Origin: Chryseobacterium sp. ON_d1
GTDB taxonomy: Bacteria; Bacteroidota; Bacteroidia; Flavobacteriales; Weeksellaceae
Length of the DNA stretch: 64,000 nucleotides
Assembly: GCF_006829085.1 (NCBI RefSeq)
Contig: NZ_BJTC01000008.1
Span: forward strand, 124,001-188,000
Direction: 5' to 3'
A program made the translations under genes and the position numbers. The number at the start of each line of letters is the position of its first letter. The stretch's first letter is position 1. The notes under the pieces are model-generated. The model did not search any database. It worked only from the letters and a program-made list of their open reading frames with translations, and was not told the origin of the DNA. This document shows positions 52,589 through 60,569 of this stretch, piece by piece.

Positions 52589-54925
52589 TTATGATTTGAA
52601 AATTTTACTCCACCAACTTTTCTTTGCTTTAGTCTGGCTGTAACCATACCCATAGCTATAGTTGTATCCATATCCACCTGCGCGTCTTGAAACATCATTT
52701 ATCACAAAGGATACGTTGGAAAGTTTTGAATCTTTCACCAGATCGTTGGCGAAATCTAGCAGTATATTTTTTGATACTCCAGACCTTACCACATATAATG
52801 TTGCATCTGCTGTATCTGCAATGCTTAATGTATCGGAAACCAGCATCAATGGCGCAGAATCAATGATAATATAGGCATATCTGGAAGACATCTGTTCAAT
52901 AAGCTTTTGATAACGCCCATTAGAAAGCAGCTCCTGAGGATTGGGAGGGATTGCTCCCGCATAGATAACATCACATGAAGGATTAGTGGTTGACGTATGA
53001 ACAAGCTCATCCACATTCACTGACTCGTCATATAAAAACTCTGTAAGACCTTTTCTTTTCACAGGCTCACTGTCATATCTCTGAATCTGTGGATTACGGA
53101 TATCAGACCCTATCAGAAGCGCTCTTGCATTTTTATTGGCAATGGTAAGAGCTAGATTCACTGATACCATTGTTTTTCCTTCTCCTTTTACCGAAGATGT
53201 AACCAAGATAACTTTAGCCGAATCTTTTACTGGTAATACAAATTTTAAATTGGAAACAAGAACTCTAAAGGCTTCCGCCAACTCAGAAAAGTCATTTTTC
53301 TGTACCAAATGGTTTTCAGTATCTGTAAGTGAAGGAATATCCACCAGTACACCAAGGCCGGAACGTTCTTTAATATCCTCTCTGCTGTAAATTTTATCAT
53401 CCAAAAGGAATAGGAGATAAAAAATGGCAAAAGGAATTAATACCCCCAGCAATAAAGCACCAGGAAGAATAATCTCTTTTTTAGGTGATACTGGTGTATC
53501 TTCTGTAAACGCCGGGTTTACAATTTTTGCTTTTGGAACATCTACTGAAAGATTGATCGCATTTTCCTCTCTTTTTTGAAGAAGGAATAAAAATAACTGT
53601 TCTTTAAGATTTTGCTGACGTTCAATTCCTCTATATACTTTAGACTGTCCGGGAACCTTTTCAATCGCATCATTGCTGGTTTTAATCTGGTTCTGCAGTT
53701 GAGAAATACCTGTCTGTACCGTTTGTTTCTGCTCACGGATATTATCACGGATAACTTCCTTTAAAGAGGCAATTTCCTTATTCATTTCTATGATAGCAGG
53801 GTTTTCGTTGGTCGCCTGTTTAAGGGTTTTATTCCTGCTGATTATCAAAGAATTATATTGAGATATCGTTTGTTCCAGGGAAGGATTCAGTCCAAGATTG
53901 GATGGCATTAGCTGATTATTGCCCTTAGAAGCCTCTGTAGAAAGAGAGTTCAGAAGGTCCAGCTGAGCCTGCTGCTGAAGGAGAGCTTTTGTATTGTCGC
54001 TTGTATTCTGTAGTGCCAATTCCGCCTGTGCTTGTATATCAACAATACGATTACGGTTTTGAAAATCTTCTTTTTGGTTCTCTACTCCTGAAAGATCTTT
54101 GGTAATAACTTCCAATCTTTTATCAATGAACTCCTGCGTATTCTGAGCCTGTAAGTTCTTATCTCTTTGCCCATCCAGATTATATTGCTTAGTAATCTCA
54201 TTAAGAATAGCTTCAGATTTTTCAGGAACAGATCCTGTCATACTGATCTCCATCAGCATTGCTTTTTCGTCTGGAATATTAATCTGAACTATTTTTTCCA
54301 GTTTTTTTACTCTCTCAATGGGACTCCAAAAAATAATTTTGTACTTTGGTCCTAGAGCCAATGCAAAATCTCTCTGTAATATGACAGTACCAAATTCCAG
54401 CTTTAATGGAACATTAAATTTTCCTGAAATTTCCTTTTTATTTAGACTTTGAAGTATAAACTGATCTCCCTTTACATCCTTTAAAGTATACTCAACTTTT
54501 ATAAATTTTTCTTTAGTATAATCCAATACTTTTGCCGCAATAGGAGTTTTTCCAAATAGCTGCGAATCTTTAATATCTCCTGCGGTGAAATATTCCACAT
54601 TGAGGTTAAGATTTTTTACCACTTGCATCAGCAACGGTCGTGAATTAACAATTGCTGCTTCCCCTTTCAGTTCATCAGAATTTCCCAAACCTATTCCTAG
54701 ATTATCAAGGTCGGCAAGAGCAGAAGTAAGATCGTTTTGTTTTTTATCAAATTTAAGGGTAGTTTTTGACTGATATTTAGGAATACTATATCTTAGATAA
54801 ATAAAGGCAACTGCTACACAGATTATAATGGAGGCTACGAACCATGGCCATTTGTACAGGTATTTGGAAATGGCTTTCTTTAAATTTAACTTTTCCTCTT
54901 TTGGTTGAAGTTCTATCTGCTGCAT
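52589..54925 (-). CDS. Wzc-like chain-length regulator and tyrosine autokinase
   Basis: A 778-residue fusion of a Wzz-type polysaccharide co-polymerase and a BY-kinase. Two membrane helices (about 29-48 and 485-508) bracket a long periplasmic coiled-coil part (PGQSKVYRGIERQQNLKEQLFLFLLQKREE is the conserved end). The cytoplasmic kinase has Walker A VKGEGKTM (about 579-586), the A' motif LLIGSDIRNP (604-613) and Walker B IIIDSAP (686-692). The extreme C-terminus is a Tyr/Gly cluster (GYGYNYSYGYGYSQ) for autophosphorylation. It controls length and export together with Wza. No cognate phosphatase (Wzb) is in the window. Confidence 0.96.
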   Translation of the reverse strand: MQQIELQPKEEKLNLKKAISKYLYKWPWFVASIIICVAVAFIYLRYSIPKYQSKTTLKFDKKQNDLTSALADLDNLGIGLGNSDELKGEAAIVNSRPLLMQVVKNLNLNVEYFTAGDIKDSQLFGKTPIAAKVLDYTKEKFIKVEYTLKDVKGDQFILQSLNKKEISGKFNVPLKLEFGTVILQRDFALALGPKYKIIFWSPIERVKKLEKIVQINIPDEKAMLMEISMTGSVPEKSEAILNEITKQYNLDGQRDKNLQAQNTQEFIDKRLEVITKDLSGVENQKEDFQNRNRIVDIQAQAELALQNTSDNTKALLQQQAQLDLLNSLSTEASKGNNQLMPSNLGLNPSLEQTISQYNSLIISRNKTLKQATNENPAIIEMNKEIASLKEVIRDNIREQKQTVQTGISQLQNQIKTSNDAIEKVPGQSKVYRGIERQQNLKEQLFLFLLQKREENAINLSVDVPKAKIVNPAFTEDTPVSPKKEIILPGALLLGVLIPFAIFYLLFLLDDKIYSREDIKERSGLGVLVDIPSLTDTENHLVQKNDFSELAEAFRVLVSNLKFVLPVKDSAKVILVTSSVKGEGKTMVSVNLALTIANKNARALLIGSDIRNPQIQRYDSEPVKRKGLTEFLYDESVNVDELVHTSTTNPSCDVIYAGAIPPNPQELLSNGRYQKLIEQMSSRYAYIIIDSAPLMLVSDTLSIADTADATLYVVRSGVSKNILLDFANDLVKDSKLSNVSFVINDVSRRAGGYGYNYSYGYGYSQTKAKKSWWSKIFKS

Positions 54926-54928
54926 ATT

Positions 54929-55720
54929 TTATCGTCGTGTTAAAGCAATAATAAGGGTACCGGCTGTCAGTAATGCACCAATAATCTGGAATGTAAGGGC
55001 TCTGTTCGGATTCGAGTTGGCCTGGACCTGTTTGTTTTTATCAGGCTGTACATATAATATGTCATTCTGTTTCATATAATAGTATGGCGAACTTACAATA
55101 TCAGATCTGGTAAGGTCGACATTAACAATCTGATCAGTCCCATCATCTCCTGTACGGATAAGTTTCACATTGGTACGGTCTCCGAAATCCGTCATATCAC
55201 CAGCAAGTCCAAGAGCCTGAAAAATATTAATTTTCTGTGAAACGCTTTCTTTTTGCCCTGGTTCCTTCACTTCTCCTAAGATACTCACATTGAAATTTTT
55301 CAGAGTAATGGTTACTAACGGATCTGTAAGATACCTCTTAAGACGGGATTCAAGCTCCTGTTTTAGCTGTACCTGAGTCATCCCTTTCGTATACACATTT
55401 CCTAAAACCGGAAAAGAGATATATCCTTCTTCATTCACCAGATATTCACTTGGCTGAGAATATTGATTAGTCCCTGTATTTGATACACTCCCTACTTTAT
55501 TTACAGTATTAAGGTTGAAAGGTTTTACAGCAATTTCATCAAGGGCAGATACAAGAATCAGAAGAACATCTCCTTCCTGAATATGTAAACCCTGAAACTT
55601 TGCCTTTGCAACCTCCTCTTCCATATTATGTTTTGACATATATACCATATTCTGCTTCGGTCTGCACGATAATAGGGTAACCGATAACAGTACTATATAT
55701 GCAATAATAGTTTTATTCAT
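54929..55720 (-). CDS. Wza-like polysaccharide export lipoprotein
   Basis: A 263-residue outer-membrane export protein. Lipoprotein signal ends at C19 (LLSVTLLSCRPK). The Poly_export domain (about 45-140, GDVLLILVSALDEIAV and YLVNEEGYISFPVLGNVYTKGMTQVQL) is followed by one SLBB domain (VSILGEVKEPGQ) and a C-terminal membrane-type helix (ALTFQIIGALLTAGTLIIAL). It is shorter than E. coli Wza and has a single SLBB domain, usual for Bacteroidota. It is the first gene of the locus, 3 bp before wzc, behind a gene-free leader of about 1 kb. Confidence 0.95.
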   Translation of the reverse strand: MNKTIIAYIVLLSVTLLSCRPKQNMVYMSKHNMEEEVAKAKFQGLHIQEGDVLLILVSALDEIAVKPFNLNTVNKVGSVSNTGTNQYSQPSEYLVNEEGYISFPVLGNVYTKGMTQVQLKQELESRLKRYLTDPLVTITLKNFNVSILGEVKEPGQKESVSQKINIFQALGLAGDMTDFGDRTNVKLIRTGDDGTDQIVNVDLTRSDIVSSPYYYMKQNDILYVQPDKNKQVQANSNPNRALTFQIIGALLTAGTLIIALTRR

Positions 55721-56730
55721 ATGTATTATTCTTATCTACTTGTGATGTGTTATTTGTCTTAAATTCTTTATGTGGCTCCAATATTATATTATAAGGAAAT
55801 TTAATTAACCCTATTTTTCCATATCTATCAGAAAATTTATTTATGTGAAGCGTATTTTAATTCCCCATGTTAAGATCAATTCTTTCTCTAGCAATTTTCA
55901 TTCCGTTTAAAAACAAAACGGCAAAATTATTATTTTAATATTATATTTTTTTATTTATTTCATTCTTTAATTTTAATTATATACTTCATTTTCAGATATT
56001 CTATAATTGCTTATAAATTTAATACTATAATTAAATATTTTTTACAATTTGAAAACTTCAACTCCATCAATCAATCCATAATCTTGTCATTTCCTCATGA
56101 TGGATTATTCTCTCGGATTTCTTCTTAAAAAAAATTGTCTGGTTGCCATTCTGAAAGGAACATCAGAAAAACAAAGAAAAGAACAAGGTGTAAATAAACA
56201 GCATCCAATGCAAACCCTTATAAAATCTAATGCCATAAAAGCAATACCTGAAAAATATCTGATTTAAAAAATCAAAACAAGCAAAGTATTTTATAGTTTC
56301 TATTTCTGTTTTGAACCGGAATATAAACATAGCAGGAACAACTATCCCCGAAAATATTTTTCCATTTTGATTCCCAATACAATTAAATTCACACTATTCA
56401 GGAAAAAGCATAAAATTAAAACAGAAAAAAACAACTGAAATATCAACAAGAAGCCCCCACCAGCTGAACATATTTCTCAACTTCTTGATTTTACAATTTT
56501 CCCTATATACAACAATCTTAAAAATATCATTTTCATTAATTCAATAATTGGTGGTTTTATTAAACTAAGGTAGTAATTATTATTAATATTTTTAATACGA
56601 CCTATTAATTTTCATTCAAAATACCAAGTTCCAATGTCAGGTTATTTTGAAAACAAAATTTGAAAAGCAAAATATCGAGCTACCTCAGGAAATACTTTTC
56701 ATCCACCTTCTCTTCAGCCATATAAAACAA
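55721..56730. other. Gene-free region of about 1 kb upstream of the polysaccharide operon
   Basis: Very AT-rich sequence between wza and the tRNA-Asp cluster. No reading frame with a family signature is visible. A 56-codon plus-strand frame at 56097-56267 exists but shows no supporting evidence. On the minus strand TAATTTTG at 55922-55929 is an exact TAnnTTTG box, with an inverted repeat CCGTTT/AAACGG (55903-55908 and 55916-55921) in the first transcribed bases, giving a leader of about 190 nt before wza. No UpxY/NusG-like antiterminator is encoded here. Confidence 0.65.
55922..55929 (-). promoter_or_regulatory. Candidate -7 box (TAATTTTG) of the polysaccharide operon
   Basis: Exact TAnnTTTG match on the minus strand, about 200 bp before the wza ATG, followed by a small hairpin. 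No -33 TTTG is visible at the usual distance, so confidence is limited. Confidence 0.4.
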
Positions 56731-56761
56731 AAAAAAATCTTCTATTTCTAGAAGACTTTTT
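56731..56761 (-). terminator. Terminator downstream of the triple tRNA-Asp cluster
   Basis: On the minus strand AGTCTTCTA and TAGAAGAT form a stem with a GAAA loop followed by a long T run. It resembles the hairpin at 37844-37873 next to the single tRNA-Asp. Confidence 0.85.
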
Positions 56762-56762
56762 G

Positions 56763-56836
56763 CGATCCGGACGGGACTCGAACCCGCGACCTCCGCCGTG
56801 ACAGGGCGGCATTCTAACCAGCTGAACTACCGGATC
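56763..56836 (-). tRNA. tRNA-Asp (GTC), tandem copy 3 in transcription order
   Basis: Complete 74-nt cloverleaf with anticodon GTC. It differs from the single copy at 37875 by one D-arm base (CAGCTGG instead of CAGTTGG). Confidence 0.95.
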
Positions 56837-56869
56837 AATTTTTTAAAAAGAAATTGAGAAGACTTTTTG

Positions 56870-56943
56870 CGATCCGGACGGGACTCGAACCCGCGACCTC
56901 CGCCGTGACAGGGCGGCATTCTAACCAGCTGAACTACCGGATC
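56870..56943 (-). tRNA. tRNA-Asp (GTC), tandem copy 2
   Basis: Same sequence as the copy at 56763, including the CAGCTGG D arm. Spaced 107 bp from that copy, with nearly identical spacer sequence. Confidence 0.95.
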
Positions 56944-56975
56944 AATTTTTTAAAAAGAAATTGAGAAAACTTCTG

Positions 56976-57049
56976 CGATCCGGACGGGACTCGAACCCGC
57001 GACCTCCGCCGTGACAGGGCGGCATTCTAACCAACTGAACTACCGGATC
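56976..57049 (-). tRNA. tRNA-Asp (GTC), tandem copy 1
   Basis: Complete 74-nt cloverleaf; its D arm (CAGTTGG) equals that of the distant copy at 37875 and differs from its two tandem neighbours. Spaced 106 bp from copy 2. Confidence 0.95.
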
Positions 57050-57178
57050 AAATTTTGTTAAAGAACTTCGTTTCTTTTTCGTGGTTGCAAAATTACATCT
57101 TTTTTCATTCCCTGCAAATTATTTTCAAAAAAAATGTCTCCCAATCATGGAAGACATTCATTATCAAACTTATTTTTT

Positions 57179-57496
57179 TTATAAGTGTGCGCTTAATTTC
57201 TCAGCGATTACCTCTTTTGGGGCCACACCTACTAATTTGTCTACTACCTCTCCATTCTTAAAGATAAGAACTGTAGGAATATTTCTGATACCATACTGCA
57301 TAGAGATTTCCTGGTTGTTGTCTACATCCACTTTTCCAACTACTGCTTTTCCTTCAAAATCTGATGCTACTTCTTCGATGATCGGACCTAAAGTTCTACA
57401 AGGTCCACACCATACTGCCCAGAAGTCTACTAATACCGGTTTGTCTGATTTTAAAACCGTATCCTGAAATGAGCTGTCTGTAATTTCTAAAGCCAT
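57179..57496 (-). CDS. trxA: Thioredoxin
   Basis: A 105-residue cytoplasmic thioredoxin with the redox motif WCGPC (about 30-34, in DFWAVWCGPCRTLGP), the cis-proline stretch IRNIPTVLIFKNGE and the usual length and fold. It reduces protein disulfides with electrons from thioredoxin reductase. It is located between the tRNA cluster and the cysteine desulfurase gene. Confidence 0.97.
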   Translation of the reverse strand: MALEITDSSFQDTVLKSDKPVLVDFWAVWCGPCRTLGPIIEEVASDFEGKAVVGKVDVDNNQEISMQYGIRNIPTVLIFKNGEVVDKLVGVAPKEVIAEKLSAHL

Positions 57497-57578
57497 TTTT
57501 GTTTCTTTTATTTTAATTAATATTATTTTCTTTTTAATCCTTTTGGATATTCAAAATTACGATTTTTAAAGCACAAGC

Positions 57579-58754
57579 CTATCTATGCTCAACATTAGTT
57601 TTTTCTATAGTATAATCGCTTGAAATTTCTTTCAGGGCATTTACCAATGCATCGATCTCTGATTTGGTCGTCATATGACTGAAAGAAATACGTAATGGCG
57701 TACAGTGATCCATTTCGTCTTCAGAAAGCACCATCATCATTACCATTGAAGGTTTTGAAGCTCCAGATGAGCATGCACTTCCCTGGGAAATTGCAATCCC
57801 TTTCATATCCAGCTGAAGTCCTATTAATGGATTTTTATAAGGTAATAATGCACTTAATACCGTATAAAGACTATTTTCCTTTTCAGCACTTCTTCCGTTA
57901 AATTTAATCCCTTCTATTTCTGCAGAAAGTCTTTCAATTGCATAATCTTTGATATCCTGCATATGGTTGGTATACTCCTCCATATGATTGAGAGAAAGCT
58001 CTAATGCTTTGCCAAGCCCTACAATACCGCAAACATTTTCTGTACCGGCTCTGAGACTTCTCTCCTGAGGTCCTCCGGTGATAATTCCTTTAAGACCTGT
58101 TGCTTTTCTGATAAACGCAAACCCTGCCCCTTTCGGTCCGTGAAACTTATGGGCACTACAGGATGCAAAATCCACTGGAATATCAGAGAAATCAAGATTC
58201 ATATGAGCCATTGTCTGCACGGTATCCGAATGGAAAAGAACCTGATACTCTTTGCACAGCAGGGCAACTTTCTTAAGGTTAAGAATGTTTCCTATTTCAT
58301 TATTGGCGTGCATTAAGCTTACCAGTGTTTTTTTATCTGAAGCTTTTAAAAGCTCTTCTAATTTATTCAGATCGATATCTCCTTTTTCGTTCGGGCGGAT
58401 ATAGTTTACTTCCACTCCTTTTCTGTTTTTCATATCCAGAATACTTTCAGAAACACACTTATGTTCCAGAGGAGAGCTAATGATCCTTTCTACTCCAAGA
58501 TGTTCTACCGAAGACTTGATGATCATATTGTTAGATTCGGTTCCACAGGAAGTGAAAATGATTTCAGCTGGAGTTACATGAAGATAGTCTGCAACCTGTC
58601 TTCTTACATTTTCAATAAGGATTTTTGCTTCCTGTCCAAAGCTGTGCGTTGAAGACGGATTTCCGAAATTCATCTTCATAGTACCAACCATTGCATCTAT
58701 AACTTCTTCTGCAAGCGGAGTGGTTGCGGCATTATCTAAATATACTTTATTCAT
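57579..58754 (-). CDS. Cysteine desulfurase (NifS/IscS family)
   Basis: A 391-residue PLP enzyme that removes sulfur from cysteine for iron-sulfur clusters or tRNA thiolation. It starts MNKVYLDNAATTPLAEEVIDAM at ATG 58754 (23 codons inside the longer frame). The PLP lysine is in SCSAHKFHGPKGAGFAFIR (about 200), with an N-terminal NPSSTHSFGQ and the reactive cysteine loop GSACSSGA. It begins 2 bp after the PrcB-like lipoprotein gene, so the two are probably co-transcribed. Confidence 0.95.
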   Translation of the reverse strand: MNKVYLDNAATTPLAEEVIDAMVGTMKMNFGNPSSTHSFGQEAKILIENVRRQVADYLHVTPAEIIFTSCGTESNNMIIKSSVEHLGVERIISSPLEHKCVSESILDMKNRKGVEVNYIRPNEKGDIDLNKLEELLKASDKKTLVSLMHANNEIGNILNLKKVALLCKEYQVLFHSDTVQTMAHMNLDFSDIPVDFASCSAHKFHGPKGAGFAFIRKATGLKGIITGGPQERSLRAGTENVCGIVGLGKALELSLNHMEEYTNHMQDIKDYAIERLSAEIEGIKFNGRSAEKENSLYTVLSALLPYKNPLIGLQLDMKGIAISQGSACSSGASKPSMVMMMVLSEDEMDHCTPLRISFSHMTTKSEIDALVNALKEISSDYTIEKTNVEHR

Positions 58755-58756
58755 TA

Positions 58757-59227
58757 TTATTTTGAATATTTTAATTCTACGGAGGTAAACTGGTAATCTG
58801 CGGGAACAGTAAAAATAAACCATGGATTGGAGATCACCTGAATTTCCATTCCACCGGAAGGTTCTCCAGCTGGAACTTCTACATATAAAATCTTATTTTT
58901 CAATGATATGCTTTTGATCTCTTCAATTTGATGGCTTCCTGATCTGAAGGTTCCCAGGTTGTACAAAACGACTTTTTTATTTTTAGGAAATTGTGGGTAT
59001 TTGATATAAGACTCATCACCTCCCGGACCTATAATGCCAAAGCTGCCTTTAATTGTATTGCGAAAATCTGTTTCTTCTTTAATAATCCTAAAACCAGCCT
59101 GTTCTGTACCTCCCTGTGACTGGGAAACAATAAGTTCTGCACCCTGCTGGCTGTCAGCAGTCTTCTGAGGCAATGTGCTTGCACAGCTCATAAAGGTTAG
59201 TGCAGATACAATTAACAAGCTTTTCAT
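58757..59227 (-). CDS. PrcB-like lipoprotein (PrcB_C domain)
   Basis: A 156-residue lipoprotein: signal SLLIVSALTFMSC with lipobox cysteine (residue 14), a Gln/Ser-rich spacer, then a PrcB_C-type domain (about 75-152) with KKVVLYNLGTFRSGSHQIEEI, KNKILYVEVPAGEP and NPWFIFTVPADY. In spirochetes PrcB is an accessory part of a protease complex, but no PrcA or PrtP homologue is adjacent. It lies 24 bp after the HAD gene. Confidence 0.8.
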   Translation of the reverse strand: MKSLLIVSALTFMSCASTLPQKTADSQQGAELIVSQSQGGTEQAGFRIIKEETDFRNTIKGSFGIIGPGGDESYIKYPQFPKNKKVVLYNLGTFRSGSHQIEEIKSISLKNKILYVEVPAGEPSGGMEIQVISNPWFIFTVPADYQFTSVELKYSK

Positions 59228-59251
59228 TTTCTACAATTTTATCTCCCAAAA

Positions 59252-59839
59252 TTAATGAAAAAATTGGTAATGTCCCTCATTTGCCCATTTCAACATTGGC
59301 CGATCTCCGGAAGTATCTCCAAATGCAATAATTTTATCGTACTTAGAATCATTGATTTCTTCTTTTATTCTTATCAGTTTTTCTTTTCCATTACAGTTTT
59401 TGCCTACAAAATTTCCTGTGAAAATCCCGTTCTTAAACTCTGCCCGTGTAGAAACAAGCTCCATTTTCAGTTCTTCGGCAAAAGGTTTCACCCAGATATC
59501 CAATGAAGCGGTGACCAATAAACTCTGTGTATTATTCCTATCGATATTTTTTATAAAGTCTAATGCATTTTCCCTCACAATTTTAGGATAATGTAATTCA
59601 AAGAACTGCCTGGACTTCAGTTCGATCTTCTCCTGTGTCTGTCCTTTCAAAATAGAACCGATAAAACTTTTTTTCACCTTTTCAGTTTCAGCAAGTTTCA
59701 GCTTCAATAAAATAAACAGAGGTACATGTTTTAAAAATTGTATACGGTATTTTGTAGAATCGTAAAATTTGAGATACATAAACATCGTATCTTTATAGGT
59801 AAGGGTCCCATCAAAATCAAAACAATACAATTTTTTCAT
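59252..59839 (-). CDS. HAD-IB family phosphatase of the polyprenyl-phosphoryl-arabinose-type operon
   Basis: A 195-residue HAD hydrolase: nucleophile motif FDFDGTLTYKDT (D8, D10), motif II SLLVTASLDIW, motif III region KEKLIRIKEEI and motif IV IAFGDTSGDRPML. The subclass IB cap fits (YRIQFLKHVPLFILLKLKL). It follows the DprE2-like gene by 4 bp. In the mycobacterial pathway a phosphatase removes the 5-phosphate from decaprenyl-phosphoryl phosphoribose; there it is a PAP2 enzyme, and this HAD protein could do the same job. That role is inferred from context. Confidence 0.85.
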   Translation of the reverse strand: MKKLYCFDFDGTLTYKDTMFMYLKFYDSTKYRIQFLKHVPLFILLKLKLAETEKVKKSFIGSILKGQTQEKIELKSRQFFELHYPKIVRENALDFIKNIDRNNTQSLLVTASLDIWVKPFAEELKMELVSTRAEFKNGIFTGNFVGKNCNGKEKLIRIKEEINDSKYDKIIAFGDTSGDRPMLKWANEGHYQFFH

Positions 59840-59843
59840 TTTC

Positions 59844-60569
59844 TTAAAGCTTTAATTTTTTGAATATAAACTCAGGCACATTTCTGATAATCAACATAAT
59901 AAAACTCCAAACCGGCAAAACATATGCCACATTACGCTCTTTTTTGAAAGCTTTATAAATACAGGCTGCTGCCTGTTTGGGGGTTGCAGTCAGCTTGGGG
60001 TTCAGAGGCAGGCCTTCAGTCATTTTGGTTGCCATAAATCCCGGCTTTATAGTCAGGACATGCACTTTTTTATCAAAAAGATAGTTTCTAAGACCACTCA
60101 GATAAGCTGTAAAAGCAGCCTTCGCGCTTCCATAGATAAAATTACTCTGTCTTCCTCTGTCTCCTGCTACGGAGGAAAGACCGATGATTATTCCTGACCT
60201 CCTGTTTTCAAACTTATGGGCAAAATAATTCATTACAGGAACCAGTTTTGAATAATTAATATCGATGATACGCTCTGTATTCCTGTTATCATACAATCCC
60301 TCTTCTGTTCCTTCTCCTAAATATCCAACGGCACAAAATAATACATTTGAATTGATATTATCAAATCTATTATAATCTATTTCTTTCGTCAGGTCCAGCT
60401 CAATTACTTCTGCCTGCTGCAGAAACTTTACATCAATGTGCCTTGCAAAACGCTCCGTAGTTTCTTTATTTGAGGTAAAAAGATAGATTTTTTCAAACTT
60501 TTCTCCTTCCTGAAGTGCTTTTTCCACAAAAGCCTGTGCCACTTCAGATGTGCTTCCCAGGACTATCAT
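59844..60569 (-). CDS. DprE2-like short-chain dehydrogenase
   Basis: A 241-residue SDR enzyme. N-terminal glycine-type motif IVLGSTSEVAQAFVEKAL, then FCAVGYLGEG, SSVAGDRGRQSNFIYGSAKAAFTAYL with the catalytic Ser, Tyr and Lys (YGSAK). The SSVAGDR...NF.YGSAKA stretch is close to mycobacterial DprE2, which reduces the 2-keto intermediate to polyprenyl-phosphoryl arabinose with NADH. Its start overlaps the stop of the DprE1-like gene by one base, which supports a joint role. Confidence 0.88.
   Translation of the reverse strand: MIVLGSTSEVAQAFVEKALQEGEKFEKIYLFTSNKETTERFARHIDVKFLQQAEVIELDLTKEIDYNRFDNINSNVLFCAVGYLGEGTEEGLYDNRNTERIIDINYSKLVPVMNYFAHKFENRRSGIIIGLSSVAGDRGRQSNFIYGSAKAAFTAYLSGLRNYLFDKKVHVLTIKPGFMATKMTEGLPLNPKLTATPKQAAACIYKAFKKERNVAYVLPVWSFIMLIIRNVPEFIFKKLKL

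Noticed and set aside
56097..56267. 56-residue plus-strand frame upstream of wza
   Set aside because: No family signature, no promoter or ribosome-binding context, and it lies in very AT-rich sequence where such frames are expected by chance.
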